Shown: positions 47,869 through 56,480, counted from the stretch's first letter. The stretch is 64,000 nt of DNA from Paraburkholderia sabiae (GCF_030412785.1 NZ_CP125295.1:5704001-5768000); one strand, 5' to 3'. The notes: generated by a model from the letters alone, not told the origin. Translations and numbers: made by a program.

Positions 47869-48159
47869 TTACTTGTTGACAACGGCCATGATGTCTTCTT
47901 CGCGCATCACCAGCAGTTCGTTGCCGTCGACCTTGACGGTCTGACCAGCGTACTTGCCGAACAGGACGCGGTCGCCGACCTTCACGTCGAGCGCAATGGG
48001 AGCGCCCTTGTCGTCACGCTTGCCCGGGCCGATAGCCAGCACTTCGCCTTGATCCGGCTTTTCTGCGGCTGCGTCGGGGATCACGATGCCCGATGCGGTC
48101 TTGGTTTCCTGATCCAGACGCTTGACGATCACGCGATCATGCAAAGGACGAAGGTTCAT
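47869..48159 (-). CDS. groES: Co-chaperonin GroES (10 kDa)
   Basis: This 96-residue protein is the lid of the GroEL chamber. It starts [18 protein letters not shown], has the mobile loop [18 protein letters not shown] and ends [14 protein letters not shown] at 48159 has GAGAGG upstream. The open frame to 48219 has no similarity to GroES and includes the leader. Confidence 0.99.
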   Translation of the reverse strand: MNLRPLHDRVIVKRLDQETKTASGIVIPDAAAEKPDQGEVLAIGPGKRDDKGAPIALDVKVGDRVLFGKYAGQTVKVDGNELLVMREEDIMAVVNK

Positions 48160-48231
48160 GGATAGATCCTCTCTTGATTGGGACTGAAGAACGCTGAGGT
48201 ATACCGGCTGGCGAGCCAACCGGCGATGTTG

Positions 48232-48258
48232 TTAGCACTCTCGTGCGGTGAGTGCTAA
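48232..48258. promoter_or_regulatory. CIRCE operator (HrcA binding site)
   Basis: TTAGCACTC at 48232-48240 and GAGTGCTAA at 48250-48258 form the canonical perfect nine-base inverted repeat with a nine-base spacer. HrcA binds CIRCE and represses groESL. The operator starts at the last base of the -10 element. Confidence 0.98.
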
Positions 48259-48286
48259 TTATATGGACGGGGAATTACAAATTCAA
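48258..48286 (-). promoter_or_regulatory. groESL promoter (sigma-70 type)
   Basis: On the minus strand TTGAAT (48286-48281) and TATAAT (48263-48258) are separated by exactly 17 bases. The CIRCE operator overlaps the last base of the -10 box and covers the start region, which explains how HrcA would block it. Confidence 0.85.
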
Positions 48287-48687
48287 GAAGAGAGGGGCAC
48301 GAACCGCTGCGCGGACGTGAAAAATCGGGGGAAAGGCAGTCCGCTCGGCCGCTCACCCTTACGAATCAAGGATTTAGCCGGGCAGGCAAGGAATCGAACA
48401 TATCATGACGGCGCTGTCCCACGGCGCTTCCCGATACCCTTCCCGTATCCAGGGAATTCCCGAACTCACGCGTTCGAGCACCGCGACGGACGAAAAACCG
48501 GGCGTCGGACTACGGCGGCTTTTTCGCGTATCCGATACTGTGCGATGACGAACACGCACATCGAATCGCAGCGGATAGCATCGATCTCGAGTCACTGAGA
48601 ACCGCAATCAAATGGAGGAGCGCGAAGGCGCTTTCCATGTTTCGGCTTTCGCCCGTGGCGCTCCGATTGGAACCCTGGAGAAGAGCG

Positions 48688-49512
48688 ATGCATCGAGCAG
48701 AAAAGGGGAAAATCGGCGTTTGCGCCAGCGACATCGAGTACACGCGCAGCCCGGAAGAACTGCTTTCCGAACTGTCTTCGATGGTTGCGAAAGTACTCAA
48801 CGCGAGCCGTTGCACGATTCATCTGCTCAGCGAACGACAGGTCGCTGAAATCGGGCCCCGTCAGCGGGCTGAATTCGGCGGCCCCGCCATTTCCCGCTAT
48901 GACATGGTAAGCATGCGCCGGTGCGAAACGCGCGACCTCTACACCATGGGTTCCGAAGGCGTCGGCGCGCTCGTCGTGGCAAGTCCAAGGGAGGCAGACC
49001 CGGAGGTCCACGTCAGGAGCAGCATGTCCTCGGCGTTGGTGCTGCAAGGAAAGACGATGGGTATCGTCCATGCGCATCACCCGCTGGAAAAGCCGTACTT
49101 CGAAAAGGAAGATCTCAGGCTGCTCGACAATCTCGCCCCTCTGATTGTCAAGGCGATTCACGCGAACCAGATCCAGCACCTGATGAAATCACGCTTCACG
49201 CAGGCGGCGCTCACGCGCTCTTCGGAACGGACCGTCAAAGAGATCATTGCAGGGTCAGCCCAGAACACGAATCAGATTGCCAGAATCCTCGCGAAGTCGT
49301 TTTATCGTGAGATGACCAATGCCGGGTTCAACTTCAATCAGATCATTCACGCAGCGTCGGAGATCATTTCCGAACTGAGTAATAGCGTGCGCAAACATAA
49401 GAATTCACGTCACCACCGCGCTGAGATCAATAGCACGCACGACAGCGGAGTACTTCCCTACGCGATCGACGAATCGTTTCCCCGCGACTACGAAGTGTCG
49501 AGCGAGCTGTAG
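48688..49512 (+). CDS. GAF-domain protein of unknown function
   Basis: This 274-residue cytoplasmic protein has an N-terminal GAF domain of about 150 residues, with LLSELSSMVAKVLNASRCTIHLL, GVGALVVASPREA and KTMGIVHAHHPLEKPYFEKED. A helical C-terminal part contains NFNQIIHAASEIISELSNSV. It has no kinase, cyclase or classical HTH motif that I can name. The ATG at 48688 has GGAG seven bases upstream, so it is preferred over the ATG at 48637. It probably senses a small ligand and acts by protein or nucleic-acid contact; the partner is unknown. Confidence 0.72.
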   Translation: MHRAEKGKIGVCASDIEYTRSPEELLSELSSMVAKVLNASRCTIHLLSERQVAEIGPRQRAEFGGPAISRYDMVSMRRCETRDLYTMGSEGVGALVVASPREADPEVHVRSSMSSALVLQGKTMGIVHAHHPLEKPYFEKEDLRLLDNLAPLIVKAIHANQIQHLMKSRFTQAALTRSSERTVKEIIAGSAQNTNQIARILAKSFYREMTNAGFNFNQIIHAASEIISELSNSVRKHKNSRHHRAEINSTHDSGVLPYAIDESFPRDYEVSSEL

Positions 49513-49683
49513 AGATAGCGGCAGCGTATCTCGCCCTTCGTCATCCCTCTCTTCAATGTCATCACACGCTTCGTTGCGTTCTGTGCGAAGGCGTACAGCC
49601 CGACGGCCATCGCGCAAATAGACTGCCCACAACATCGTCGGATCGCGACGATATGTCTACCATGCCGATTCCGGATTTGCGCC

Positions 49684-49893
49684 ATGACCAACGCCATCCA
49701 TGCCGTCCGCCAGTTTCAATCTTTCCCGGACTACGTGAAAGAAGAACAGTGCAAATCTCGTCCGAACCCGCGTATCGAGAAAGCTGTTCTGATGCCGATC
49801 GAGCCATCGAGCCATGTGGTCATTTCACAGGAAGCAAGCCGGCGCCTGTCCGCGGAGCAGCAACGCAAACAGCAGTGGGATTGGGATATCTGA
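49684..49893 (+). CDS. Small hypothetical protein (69 residues)
   Basis: This frame encodes 69 residues, hydrophilic and without a signal peptide, ending in a Gln/Trp/Asp-rich tail (QQRKQQWDWDI). Codon use is not unlike neighbouring genes. No clear ribosome-binding site precedes the ATG and no family is recognised. The rest of 49,513-49,969 shows nothing else. It may be real but is weakly supported. Confidence 0.35.
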   Translation: MTNAIHAVRQFQSFPDYVKEEQCKSRPNPRIEKAVLMPIEPSSHVVISQEASRRLSAEQQRKQQWDWDI

Positions 49894-49969
49894 CCGGCGT
49901 GTTTCTCCGTTCCGTGTGTCTCCGCTTGCAAGAACACTGGGAGAAGGAAGGCCACTCGCGTCGAACGCA

Positions 49970-50989
49970 TCACCCGTTTCCGGGTGTCGCGTTGTCCGCC
50001 GGTATGCCAGGCGGCAGCGGCGGCGAGAGTGTCGGGAGTGTCGGTATGGGCGGCACGCTCTTCGCGACTGGCCGTGGCGGATCGCGCCTCGCAGGCTTGG
50101 GTGCAGCGGCTGTTGCACGGGTTGAAAGCGGCCGCCAGCCCGTCGACACGATCGCGCGCTCCAGCAGAATCTGCGCATCCTTGCTGCTCGAATCGATGGC
50201 CAACGCCTGATTCGCCTGTTTAACCACGCAACTCCACAGTCCGTCGTTCGCGCAGGTCGCTGCCACTCGCAACGCCACGTCGCGCTCGCTCTCGCGTTCC
50301 GCGATATCGCCTTGCAGACGCAACGCTTCGTCATTTCGAGGAGCAACCAACAGGACTTCTGAAATTGCCGCCTTTGCCGCCGTCAGATTCTTTTGGGCGA
50401 GACTTGCATGCGCGTCGTTCAGTGCAGCAGGAACGCCCTTACCGTACTGCGCAGACACAGGGACCGCGCTCGCGGCAAGGGGCGTGCTGGTGCCAGGCGC
50501 GTTTGCGCCAGCGTTCGAAGGCTGAGCGTTTGCGCCAGGCGGCACGCTGGACGACGACAAGACGTCCGCGCGCTTCATCGCTGTTGCAGTCGGCTCAATG
50601 ACGTTGGCGTTGCGGTGAAGCGCATTGAGGCGCAGATAGGCGGCACCGCCCAGTGCAAGCATCAGCGCCATCGCGATCGCACTGCCCGTTACCACTCGCG
50701 GCAACGGCCATTGAAAGAAGCGTTTCCCCGGAGCGGCCGGCACGGCGGCGAAGCTCGACCAGATGATTTCGGGCGAAGGCGATTCGTCTGCGTCGTTGGC
50801 AGCAACGGCCGGATGCGGGGCTTGCTTCGCGACCGCCCGTAACGGGGCCTCGGCACGCTTGCGCTGATCGCTGCCGATCGGCTGGTTCACGCCGCAATAC
50901 GGACAGAACGCTACGTGGTGGTATAAAACACCACCGCAACGGGTACACGGTGTCGGGAACCGTTGGACGGATCTCATTTCAGCAGACAT
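49970..50989 (-). CDS. Zinc-ribbon, single-helix membrane protein with a TPR-like region
   Basis: This 339-residue protein begins with a zinc ribbon with two Cys-x-x-Cys pairs (TPCTRCGG and FCPYCGVN). A Pro/Ala-rich linker and one membrane helix at about residues 105-125 (SAIAMALMLALGGAAYL) follow. A helical tail has YGKGVPAALNDAHASLAQKN and LRLQGDIAERESERDVALR, which resembles TPR repeats, and a Pro-rich C-terminus. Start choice: ATG at 50989; the frame extends to 51229 but the added residues look random. Function is unknown. Proteins of this layout often serve as scaffolds at the inner membrane. Confidence 0.55.
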   Translation of the reverse strand: MSAEMRSVQRFPTPCTRCGGVLYHHVAFCPYCGVNQPIGSDQRKRAEAPLRAVAKQAPHPAVAANDADESPSPEIIWSSFAAVPAAPGKRFFQWPLPRVVTGSAIAMALMLALGGAAYLRLNALHRNANVIEPTATAMKRADVLSSSSVPPGANAQPSNAGANAPGTSTPLAASAVPVSAQYGKGVPAALNDAHASLAQKNLTAAKAAISEVLLVAPRNDEALRLQGDIAERESERDVALRVAATCANDGLWSCVVKQANQALAIDSSSKDAQILLERAIVSTGWRPLSTRATAAAPKPARRDPPRPVAKSVPPIPTLPTLSPPLPPGIPADNATPGNG

Positions 50990-51348
50990 GCCAGAACCCC
51001 AAGCTGTTGGGTGTAATGCCATCCACATGCTCAGGATCGAAGTTGATGCAAACGATCGAGTTGGCGGAACTCGCGATCCAAACCCGCTGGCAAGCGGTTC
51101 GCCCAGTCCTTTCGTCGTGGGCCGCAGTGAGTGCAATATAGGATTTTTCGCACGCCACCCGTATACACGTGTGTTGCCTGTCGCACACATGTATCGCGAT
51201 TGCGCCGGAAAAACGACGATGCCGGGCATCGGCGTGACACATCACGGTGTGCTGGACAGCACGATCTGCAACTTTCCTTCAGCCCCTCAAAAAAATCGCC
51301 AGCACGCAAGGTACTGGCGATGATCGACAATCGCACGACCGAAAGACA
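50990..51348. other. Intergenic region between narK and the zinc-ribbon gene
   Basis: About 360 bases separate the two minus-strand genes. The narK terminator occupies the right end (51288-51321). The remainder should hold the promoter of the zinc-ribbon gene, but no clear promoter or RNA gene was recognised. Confidence 0.45.
51288..51321 (-). terminator. Rho-independent terminator of narK
   Basis: On the minus strand ATCGCCAG (51321-51314) and CTGGCGAT (51302-51295) form an eight-base-pair stem, followed by a run of Ts (51295-51289). It lies 28 bases past the narK stop. Confidence 0.9.
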
Positions 51349-52746
51349 TCAAGCCCCGCTGTCGACCCTCACGCCCGCACGGATCGGCTCGACGATGACA
51401 GCGCTTTCCTTCGGCAGCGCCCATTCGAGCCACCGCGCGCGATGCAGCACCACCAGGCCGAACGCGAGCGCCGACAGCACGCCGAACGTCGCGAAGCCCA
51501 TCTGATAGCTGCCCGTGCCTTCCTTCGCGATGCCCATGATCACAGGCAGATAGAAGCCGCCGATACCCCCCGCCGCGCCGACGATGCCCGACATCAGACC
51601 CGTCTTGCCCTTCCAGCGTTGCGGCACGAGCTGGAACGTTGCGCCGTTGCCCAGACCGAAGCACACATACATCGCAATCAGCAACGCGATACCCGCCGAC
51701 ACCGGCGGCATCCACGCGGCGAACAGGAAGTCGCACAGCGAGATCGCCGCGAGCAGAATCACCAGCGCGCGCACGCCCGAAATACGATCCGCGACCAGCC
51801 CGCCCACAGGCCGCACCAGCGCACCGATACACGCCAGCAGCGACATGAAGAGACCCGCTTCGAGACGCGGCATCTGATACAGCGAAATCAGCAGCGTCGT
51901 CACATACGACGACATGCCGACAAAGCCGCCGAACGTGATGCTATAGACGAGCATCACGACCCACGTATCGCCCTCGACGAGCACGCTGCGATAGTGCTTC
52001 GGCAGCACGGCAATCGCGAGCAGCGCACCGAGCACGGGCAGCAGCAGCACGCCCGTCTTGCCCGCGCCGAACACGCCAGCATGCACGGCGACGACGAGCG
52101 CGACGAGACCCACGAGCGTTACGATGAAGCTGCGCAGCGCCTGCGCGCCGCTGCCCGTCTTTTGTCCGAGATCCTTCGCCCAGAAGAACAGCCCGACGGC
52201 GGCGAGACCCAGCAACGGCAGCGCGGCGCCCGCCGCTTTCGCCCAGCCGAAATGATCGGCGAGCGCCGGAAACATGAAGCCGTCCAGCACCGCGCCGATG
52301 TTGCCGGCAGCCGCGAGCCCGAGCACGAGACCCTGCACTTTCGGCGGATAGTTGCTACCTGCCATCGGCAGCGCAACGGCGAAGCTCGCGCCGCCGACAC
52401 CGAGGAAAACGCCGAGAATCAGCAGCAGCGTGTACGACGGCGTGCCGGGCATCAGCAGCAGCACGATCGACGGAATCGCCGACAGCGCGACGCCCATCAA
52501 CGCCACGCGCCGTCCGTCGCAAGCCTGATAGAGATTGCCGAGCGTCACGCGCAAAATCGCCGCACCGAGCACGGGCACCGCGACGAGAAAGCCCAGTTCC
52601 GCGGGCGACATCGCGATGCTCTTGTTGATGAACGGCGCGAGCGGCCCGAACATGACCCAGACCGTGAAGCCGGTATCGAAGTAGAGGAAGCACGCGAGCA
52701 GCGGGCGCCAGTTACCGCTCGCAAGCGAATTCAACAGGTTTTTCAT
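51349..52746 (-). CDS. narK: NarK-type nitrate/nitrite transporter (MFS, NNP family)
   Basis: This 465-residue protein has about twelve membrane helices. It begins with WRPLLACFLYFDTGFTVWVMFGPLAPF-type sequence characteristic of nitrate-nitrite porters, and includes the helix LGVGGASFAVALPMAGSNYPP with the glycine-rich nitrate signature. It imports nitrate or exports nitrite at the inner membrane. GGAGAAACTG precedes the ATG. The gene is followed by a terminator. Upstream lies an IS200/IS605-family element that separates it from a PilJ/NarX-box receptor gene on the same strand. Confidence 0.88.
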   Translation of the reverse strand: MKNLLNSLASGNWRPLLACFLYFDTGFTVWVMFGPLAPFINKSIAMSPAELGFLVAVPVLGAAILRVTLGNLYQACDGRRVALMGVALSAIPSIVLLLMPGTPSYTLLLILGVFLGVGGASFAVALPMAGSNYPPKVQGLVLGLAAAGNIGAVLDGFMFPALADHFGWAKAAGAALPLLGLAAVGLFFWAKDLGQKTGSGAQALRSFIVTLVGLVALVVAVHAGVFGAGKTGVLLLPVLGALLAIAVLPKHYRSVLVEGDTWVVMLVYSITFGGFVGMSSYVTTLLISLYQMPRLEAGLFMSLLACIGALVRPVGGLVADRISGVRALVILLAAISLCDFLFAAWMPPVSAGIALLIAMYVCFGLGNGATFQLVPQRWKGKTGLMSGIVGAAGGIGGFYLPVIMGIAKEGTGSYQMGFATFGVLSALAFGLVVLHRARWLEWALPKESAVIVEPIRAGVRVDSGA

Positions 52747-52859
52747 CAGTTTCTCCGAAGGACTTCAGCGTTTTGGCGCGGGGACAAAGGAGACGGTTCT
52801 GATGTTGCACCCGTACTCCAGCTAGTGACCTCACACGGATCGATGGTATTGTGTGAGCT

Positions 52860-53993
52860 ATGAACGTTAAGCGTGCTTACCGATTCCGGTTCTACCCCAC
52901 ACCCGAGCAGGAAGCGACTCTTGCACGGACGTTCGGATGCGCACGCTTCATCTATAACCACATGCTCCGAGAACGGATGGAGGCGTGGACCGAGCGGCAA
53001 GAGCGCATGGGCTACCACGAAACCTCCGCCGCGTTGACAAAGCTAAAAAAGTCTGAGGAGCACAGCTGGCTAAAAGAGGTAAGCGCAGTTCCGGTGCAGC
53101 AGGCGCTCCGACATTTGCAGACAGCGTTCGCTAATTTTTTCGCGGCGCGCGCGAAGCACCCGACTTTCAGGCGAAAGGATGGTCCGCAGTCAGCCGAATA
53201 CACCGCCAGCGCTTTCAGGTGGGACGGCACGACGCTCAAATTGGCAAAGATGGACGAGCCGCTAGCGATTCGCTGGTCTCGCACAATCCCTAAGGGCGCA
53301 AAGGTAACGACGGTTACCGTGTCTCGAGACACTGCGGCCCGATACCACATTTCAATCCTATGCGACGACGTGGTAACCAAGCGTCCGCTCGCTGAAGGAA
53401 AGATCGGAGTCGATCTAGGACTTGCCCATTTCGCCGTCCTTTCTACAGGCGAAAAGATTGCCGCGCCGAATGCGTTTCGCAAGTACGAGGCGAAACTCGC
53501 AAAATTGTCGCGTCGTCTGGCTAAGAAGCAAAAGGACTCGGCCAATCGGAGGAAAGCGAGGCTGAAGGTCGCACGCATGCATGCCAAGGTGGCAAACTCA
53601 CGTTGTGATTTCCTGCATAAACTTTCAACCCGGCTGATAAACGAAAACCAAGTGATCGCCATCGAAAGTCTGTCTGTCAAGAACATGCTGAAGAACCGTT
53701 TTCTGTCGAAGTCCATCAGCGATGCAGGCTGGCACGAGTTCACACGGCAACTGGAGTACAAAGCGAAGTGGTATGGGCGAACACTGATCGATATCGAACG
53801 CTGGTATCCGTCTAGCAAGCGGTGCAGTGAGTGCGGCCATACCCGCGTCAGGATGCCGCTGAATATCCGCGAATGGACGTGCCTAGAGTGCAGGGCAGTC
53901 CACGATCGCGACGTCAACGCCGCGCGTAATGTTTTGGCCGCCGGGCTGGCGGTGTCAGCCCATGGAGAAAGCGTAAGTCCCATATCTCTTTGA
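52860..53993 (+). CDS. tnpB: TnpB RNA-guided nuclease of an IS200/IS605-family element
   Basis: This 377-residue protein has the split RuvC nuclease centre with Asp185 in GVDLGLAH, Glu269 in AIESLSVKN and Asp351 in HDRDVNAARN. Between the last two motifs it has a zinc finger with CSECG (Cys322, Cys325) and CLEC (Cys341, Cys344). The N-terminus AYRFRFYPTPEQE and FIYNHML are also typical. All catalytic residues are present, so it is likely active or recently active. TnpB enzymes are guided by an RNA made from the right end of their own element. Confidence 0.94.
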   Translation: MNVKRAYRFRFYPTPEQEATLARTFGCARFIYNHMLRERMEAWTERQERMGYHETSAALTKLKKSEEHSWLKEVSAVPVQQALRHLQTAFANFFAARAKHPTFRRKDGPQSAEYTASAFRWDGTTLKLAKMDEPLAIRWSRTIPKGAKVTTVTVSRDTAARYHISILCDDVVTKRPLAEGKIGVDLGLAHFAVLSTGEKIAAPNAFRKYEAKLAKLSRRLAKKQKDSANRRKARLKVARMHAKVANSRCDFLHKLSTRLINENQVIAIESLSVKNMLKNRFLSKSISDAGWHEFTRQLEYKAKWYGRTLIDIERWYPSSKRCSECGHTRVRMPLNIREWTCLECRAVHDRDVNAARNVLAAGLAVSAHGESVSPISL

Positions 53994-54054
53994 GATGATG
54001 TTGGGTTGCGTTCTATGAAGTGGGAACCCCTTTCTTTCAGCCAGGGGATGTCAA
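53960..54054 (+). ncRNA. Predicted omega RNA (reRNA) scaffold at the right end of the TnpB element
   Basis: TnpB guide RNAs start within or after the end of tnpB and run to the right end of the element, with the guide taken from flanking DNA. Here ATCTC-TTT-GAGAT (53984-53996) and the terminal CCCCT/AGGGG hairpin (54027-54047) lie in the expected place, and the scaffold should end at 54054. The first guide bases would be those from 54055 onward. The 5' end is estimated. Confidence 0.6.
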
Positions 54055-54079
54055 GGGTCTCTCTCATTGAGTAAAGGTG

Positions 54080-54817
54080 TTACTGCGTGACGCGAGGACT
54101 AGCGGACAGCTGCACTACGCGACGCGGCCGCTTCCGCGATAAATCCTTCCCAGAAGAAGGCGCATCCGCGTCGCGATCAACGACGCTATAAATCAGCGCG
54201 TCCATCTCCTTGATGATGTCGGCGAGCACTTGCGTGATGACGGCGAACTCACGGCCGAAAGAACCTGCACGCGCCGCAGAAATGCGCGCATTCAGCGCGA
54301 CGATGTTCGCCTGCATCGAAATGCCCGACAGCTGTTCCGCAATCGCGGCCTGACGGCGCTGCGTCGCCGCTTCGATGCCTCGCATTTCGTGCTGGTACGC
54401 GAGCGTGATCTCCTGCAACAGTTCGAGCAGCGGTGTTGCCTGTGCGACGAGCGCATCGACGTGCGTGCTGGCTGCGTCGTCACGCGCCTCGACACGGGCA
54501 ACCGTTTCGTCCGTCATCGCGACGAAGCGCTGCACGCGCTCGTCTGCCTTGCGCGTGCCGAAATAGAGCTGTTGCAATGCTTCGGAAAACACGCCGGGCA
54601 GATGATCGTCGCCGTGCACGAGCACGCGATGCGTCGACGCGAACGTCACGAGACATTCGCGCACGACGGCAAGCGCCGCTGCATCGCCGTGCGATGCGAG
54701 CACCACATGCAGCACGATGCGTTGCGACAGCATCCGCTGACGGCCGGACAGATTGATCAGTTCGCCGATCGTCTGGCCGGAGACTTCGATGCGTTGCGTG
54801 GTGATCTGCTCGTTCAT
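54080..54817 (-). CDS. Soluble PilJ/NarX-box receptor with minimal methyl-accepting signalling region
   Basis: This 245-residue protein has no membrane helix. Residues 15-120 form a PilJ-type N-terminal domain with GELINLSGRQRMLSQRI, close to the P-box by which NarX and NarQ bind nitrate. Residues about 150-215 hold a short methyl-accepting-type coiled coil with MQANIVALNARISAARAG and GREFAVITQVL. It may perceive nitrate or nitrite in the cytoplasm. The leader holds a predicted ANTAR-type attenuator. The ATG at 54817 fits the fold; the frame extends to 54946, but those bases form the terminator stem. It was probably joined to narK before the TnpB element inserted. Confidence 0.7.
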   Translation of the reverse strand: MNEQITTQRIEVSGQTIGELINLSGRQRMLSQRIVLHVVLASHGDAAALAVVRECLVTFASTHRVLVHGDDHLPGVFSEALQQLYFGTRKADERVQRFVAMTDETVARVEARDDAASTHVDALVAQATPLLELLQEITLAYQHEMRGIEAATQRRQAAIAEQLSGISMQANIVALNARISAARAGSFGREFAVITQVLADIIKEMDALIYSVVDRDADAPSSGKDLSRKRPRRVVQLSASPRVTQ

Positions 54818-54855
54818 AGCGCTGGATCGCGTCGGTGCGCGGGTTTCGGTTGCGC

Positions 54856-54935
54856 AAAAAAAAGCGTCCCGAAACGCTCGCGCGTCGCCCGATCTCATGG
54901 ATCGAACGCTCGTCGCGCGTTGCGTTTCGGGACGC
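54856..54935 (-). terminator. Leader terminator of the predicted attenuator
   Basis: On the minus strand GCGTCCCGAAACGC (54935-54922) pairs perfectly with GCGTTTCGGGACGC (54877-54864), with further internal pairing through CGCGCG on both sides. It is followed directly by eight Ts (54863-54856). It stops transcription before the PilJ-like gene unless the stem is prevented. Its 5' arm shares bases 54929-54935 with hairpin 2 and its loop. Confidence 0.85.
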
Positions 54936-54944
54936 CGTTGCCCC
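54929..54944 (-). promoter_or_regulatory. Predicted ANTAR target hairpin 2 (antiterminator)
   Basis: On the minus strand GGGGC (54944-54940), the loop AACGGC (54939-54934) and GTCCC (54933-54929) form a five-base-pair stem including one G-U pair. The loop has A at position 1 and G at position 4, as in known ANTAR sites. Its 3' arm is part of the terminator's 5' arm, so the two structures exclude each other. Confidence 0.75.
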
Positions 54945-54991
54945 ATCGGTGCGCCCGCATCGCGAGCGCGCCTGAAAAATTGTCGATACGT

Positions 54992-55011
54992 CGAAGCCGC
55001 CGTTGGCTTCG
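54992..55011 (-). promoter_or_regulatory. Predicted ANTAR target hairpin 1
   Basis: On the minus strand CGAAGCC (55011-55005) and GGCTTCG (54998-54992) form a perfect seven-base-pair stem around the loop AACGGC (55004-54999), which has A1 and G4. The loop sequence is the same as in hairpin 2, 47 bases further on. Confidence 0.78.
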
Positions 55012-55178
55012 CAGCGGATTAACGCAATAGGTATGCCATCGGCCTGTTTTGCGCCGCTGGATGCGTGTCGAAAGCGCGTTGATCGCGCGCGTGAAAACCG
55101 CGCAATCGCTTGATGGACAGGACTCGCGCGGCTCTACTATTTTTTTGACGCGCTACGTTCCAGCTACGTGATCAACCA

Positions 55179-55205
55179 ACAAAAAGCGCCCTTTTCAGGG
55201 CGCTT
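55179..55205 (-). terminator. Rho-independent terminator of the xylose transport operon
   Basis: On the minus strand AAGCGCCC (55205-55198) and GGGCGCTT (55191-55184) form an eight-base-pair stem followed by Ts (55185-55181). It lies about 80 bases past the xylH stop. Confidence 0.92.
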
Positions 55206-55283
55206 GAGACCTACTCCGCGCGCCTCAACGAAGCGCGCGGATGCTGTGACGTGGTGCAGCGCACCACGTCCGTGCGCTCTTCG

Positions 55284-56480
55284 CTAGCGCCGCTCGGACC
55301 CCGAGATCACGTCGATCCACACAGCCAGCACGAGAATGCCGCCCTTCACGATCATCTGCCAGTACGAGTCGACGTCGAGCATCGACATGCCGTTGTCGAG
55401 GCTCGCCATCACGAGCGCGCCGATCAGCGCGCCGTAGACGGTGCCCGAGCCGCCGCGCATCGACGTGCCGCCGATAAAGCACGCCGCGATCGCATCGAGT
55501 TCGCCCATCGATCCCGCCGACGGCGAACCGGCCGCCAGCCGCGCCGTGTTGATCAGACCACCGAACGCGCACATCAGCCCCATCAGCGCGAAGATCGCGA
55601 GCTTCACGCGGTTCGTGTTGACACCCGACAGACGCGTCGCTTCGAGATTCGAGCCGACTGCATAGATGCGTCGTCCGAACACGGTCTGCGTCGCGATGTA
55701 CGTGAAGATGCCGAGCAGCGCGAGCAGCAGCAACACGGGCACGGGAATGCCGCCGTAACGGTTGAGCGTCGCGACGAACGCGAGCAGGATCAGCCCGGAC
55801 GCGACGATCTTCACCGCGTCTTGCCACATCGGCACGACGCTCAGGTTGTAGTGCTGACGCTTCTGACGTTGCCGCACGGTCAGCGCCGCGAGCAATACGA
55901 ACAGCACGACGGCGAGCGTGTCGCCCGCGATGCGCGGCAAGTAGCCCTGGCCGATAAAAACGAGGTTGTCGGACACGGGTGCGATCGTCGAACCGCCTGT
56001 GATGCCGAGCAGCACGCCGCGATACGCGAGCATGCCGCCCAGCCCGACGATGAACGACGGCACACGCAGATACGTCGACCACCAGCCGTTGAAAAGACCG
56101 ACGATCACGCCGAGCAGCATCACCACAGGCAGCGTCGCAGCGAGCGGCCAGTGAAACGTCACATCGAGTATCGCCGCAACGCCGCCGAGCAAACCGAGCA
56201 GCGAACCGACGGACAGATCGATCTCGCCCGAGATGATGACGAACACCATCCCGCACGCGAGCATGCCCGTAATCGACATCTGCCGCAGCAGGTTCGACAG
56301 ATTGCGCGGCGTGACGAAGGCGCCTTCCGTGAGGAACGAAAAGAACACCCAGATGACGGCGACGGCCAGCAGCAACGCGAGCAGCTTGTAGCGTGCGAAC
56401 AGCAGCTTGATGCGTTGCCCGGATGCTAGCGAGGTGCCGTGCTTGCCTTGGCTATCGGAAGAAGTGAGATCAGGAGTCAT
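55284..56480 (-). CDS. xylH: Xylose ABC transporter permease
   Basis: This 398-residue integral membrane protein has about ten helices and the family motif [16 protein letters not shown]. Later segments are [21 protein letters not shown] and the EAA-like [23 protein letters not shown]. It forms the channel of a high-affinity xylose importer with XylG and XylF. ATG at 56480 overlaps the xylG stop by four bases; the much longer open frame to 57257 is antisense-like sequence within xylG. A terminator follows. Confidence 0.93.
   Translation of the reverse strand: MTPDLTSSDSQGKHGTSLASGQRIKLLFARYKLLALLLAVAVIWVFFSFLTEGAFVTPRNLSNLLRQMSITGMLACGMVFVIISGEIDLSVGSLLGLLGGVAAILDVTFHWPLAATLPVVMLLGVIVGLFNGWWSTYLRVPSFIVGLGGMLAYRGVLLGITGGSTIAPVSDNLVFIGQGYLPRIAGDTLAVVLFVLLAALTVRQRQKRQHYNLSVVPMWQDAVKIVASGLILLAFVATLNRYGGIPVPVLLLLALLGIFTYIATQTVFGRRIYAVGSNLEATRLSGVNTNRVKLAIFALMGLMCAFGGLINTARLAAGSPSAGSMGELDAIAACFIGGTSMRGGSGTVYGALIGALVMASLDNGMSMLDVDSYWQMIVKGGILVLAVWIDVISGSERR

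Larger units (their letters stand above)
52820..54054 (+). mobile_element. TnpB-only IS200/IS605-family (IS1341-group) element
   Basis: The element contains one gene, tnpB, and no TnpA. The right end is recognised by a terminal hairpin, CCCCT at 54027-54031 with AGGGG at 54043-54047, followed by ATGTCAA ending at 54054, which is a typical right end of this group. The left end is not fixed exactly. A subterminal hairpin is formed by CTCACAC (52830-52836) and GTGTGAG (52851-52857) just before the tnpB start. The element sits between narK and the PilJ-like gene, in opposite orientation to both. Confidence 0.8.
54818..55178. other. Leader region of the PilJ-like gene
   Basis: About 360 bases without a gene. 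On the minus strand they hold, in transcription order, hairpin 1 (54992-55011), hairpin 2 (54929-54944) and a strong terminator (54856-54935), then 38 bases to the ATG. The promoter should lie at about 55,020-55,180; no clear -35/-10 pair was identified. Confidence 0.7.

Noticed and set aside
51247..52863. Plus-strand frame of 538 codons opposite narK
   Set aside because: Antisense to the twelve-helix transporter, Arg/His/Gln-rich and without similarity.
53012..54067. Minus-strand frame of 351 codons opposite tnpB
   Set aside because: Antisense to a TnpB that has all catalytic residues and a zinc finger.
55251..56429. Plus-strand frame of 392 codons opposite xylH
   Set aside because: Antisense to the permease and composed mostly of Arg, His, Glu and Gln.
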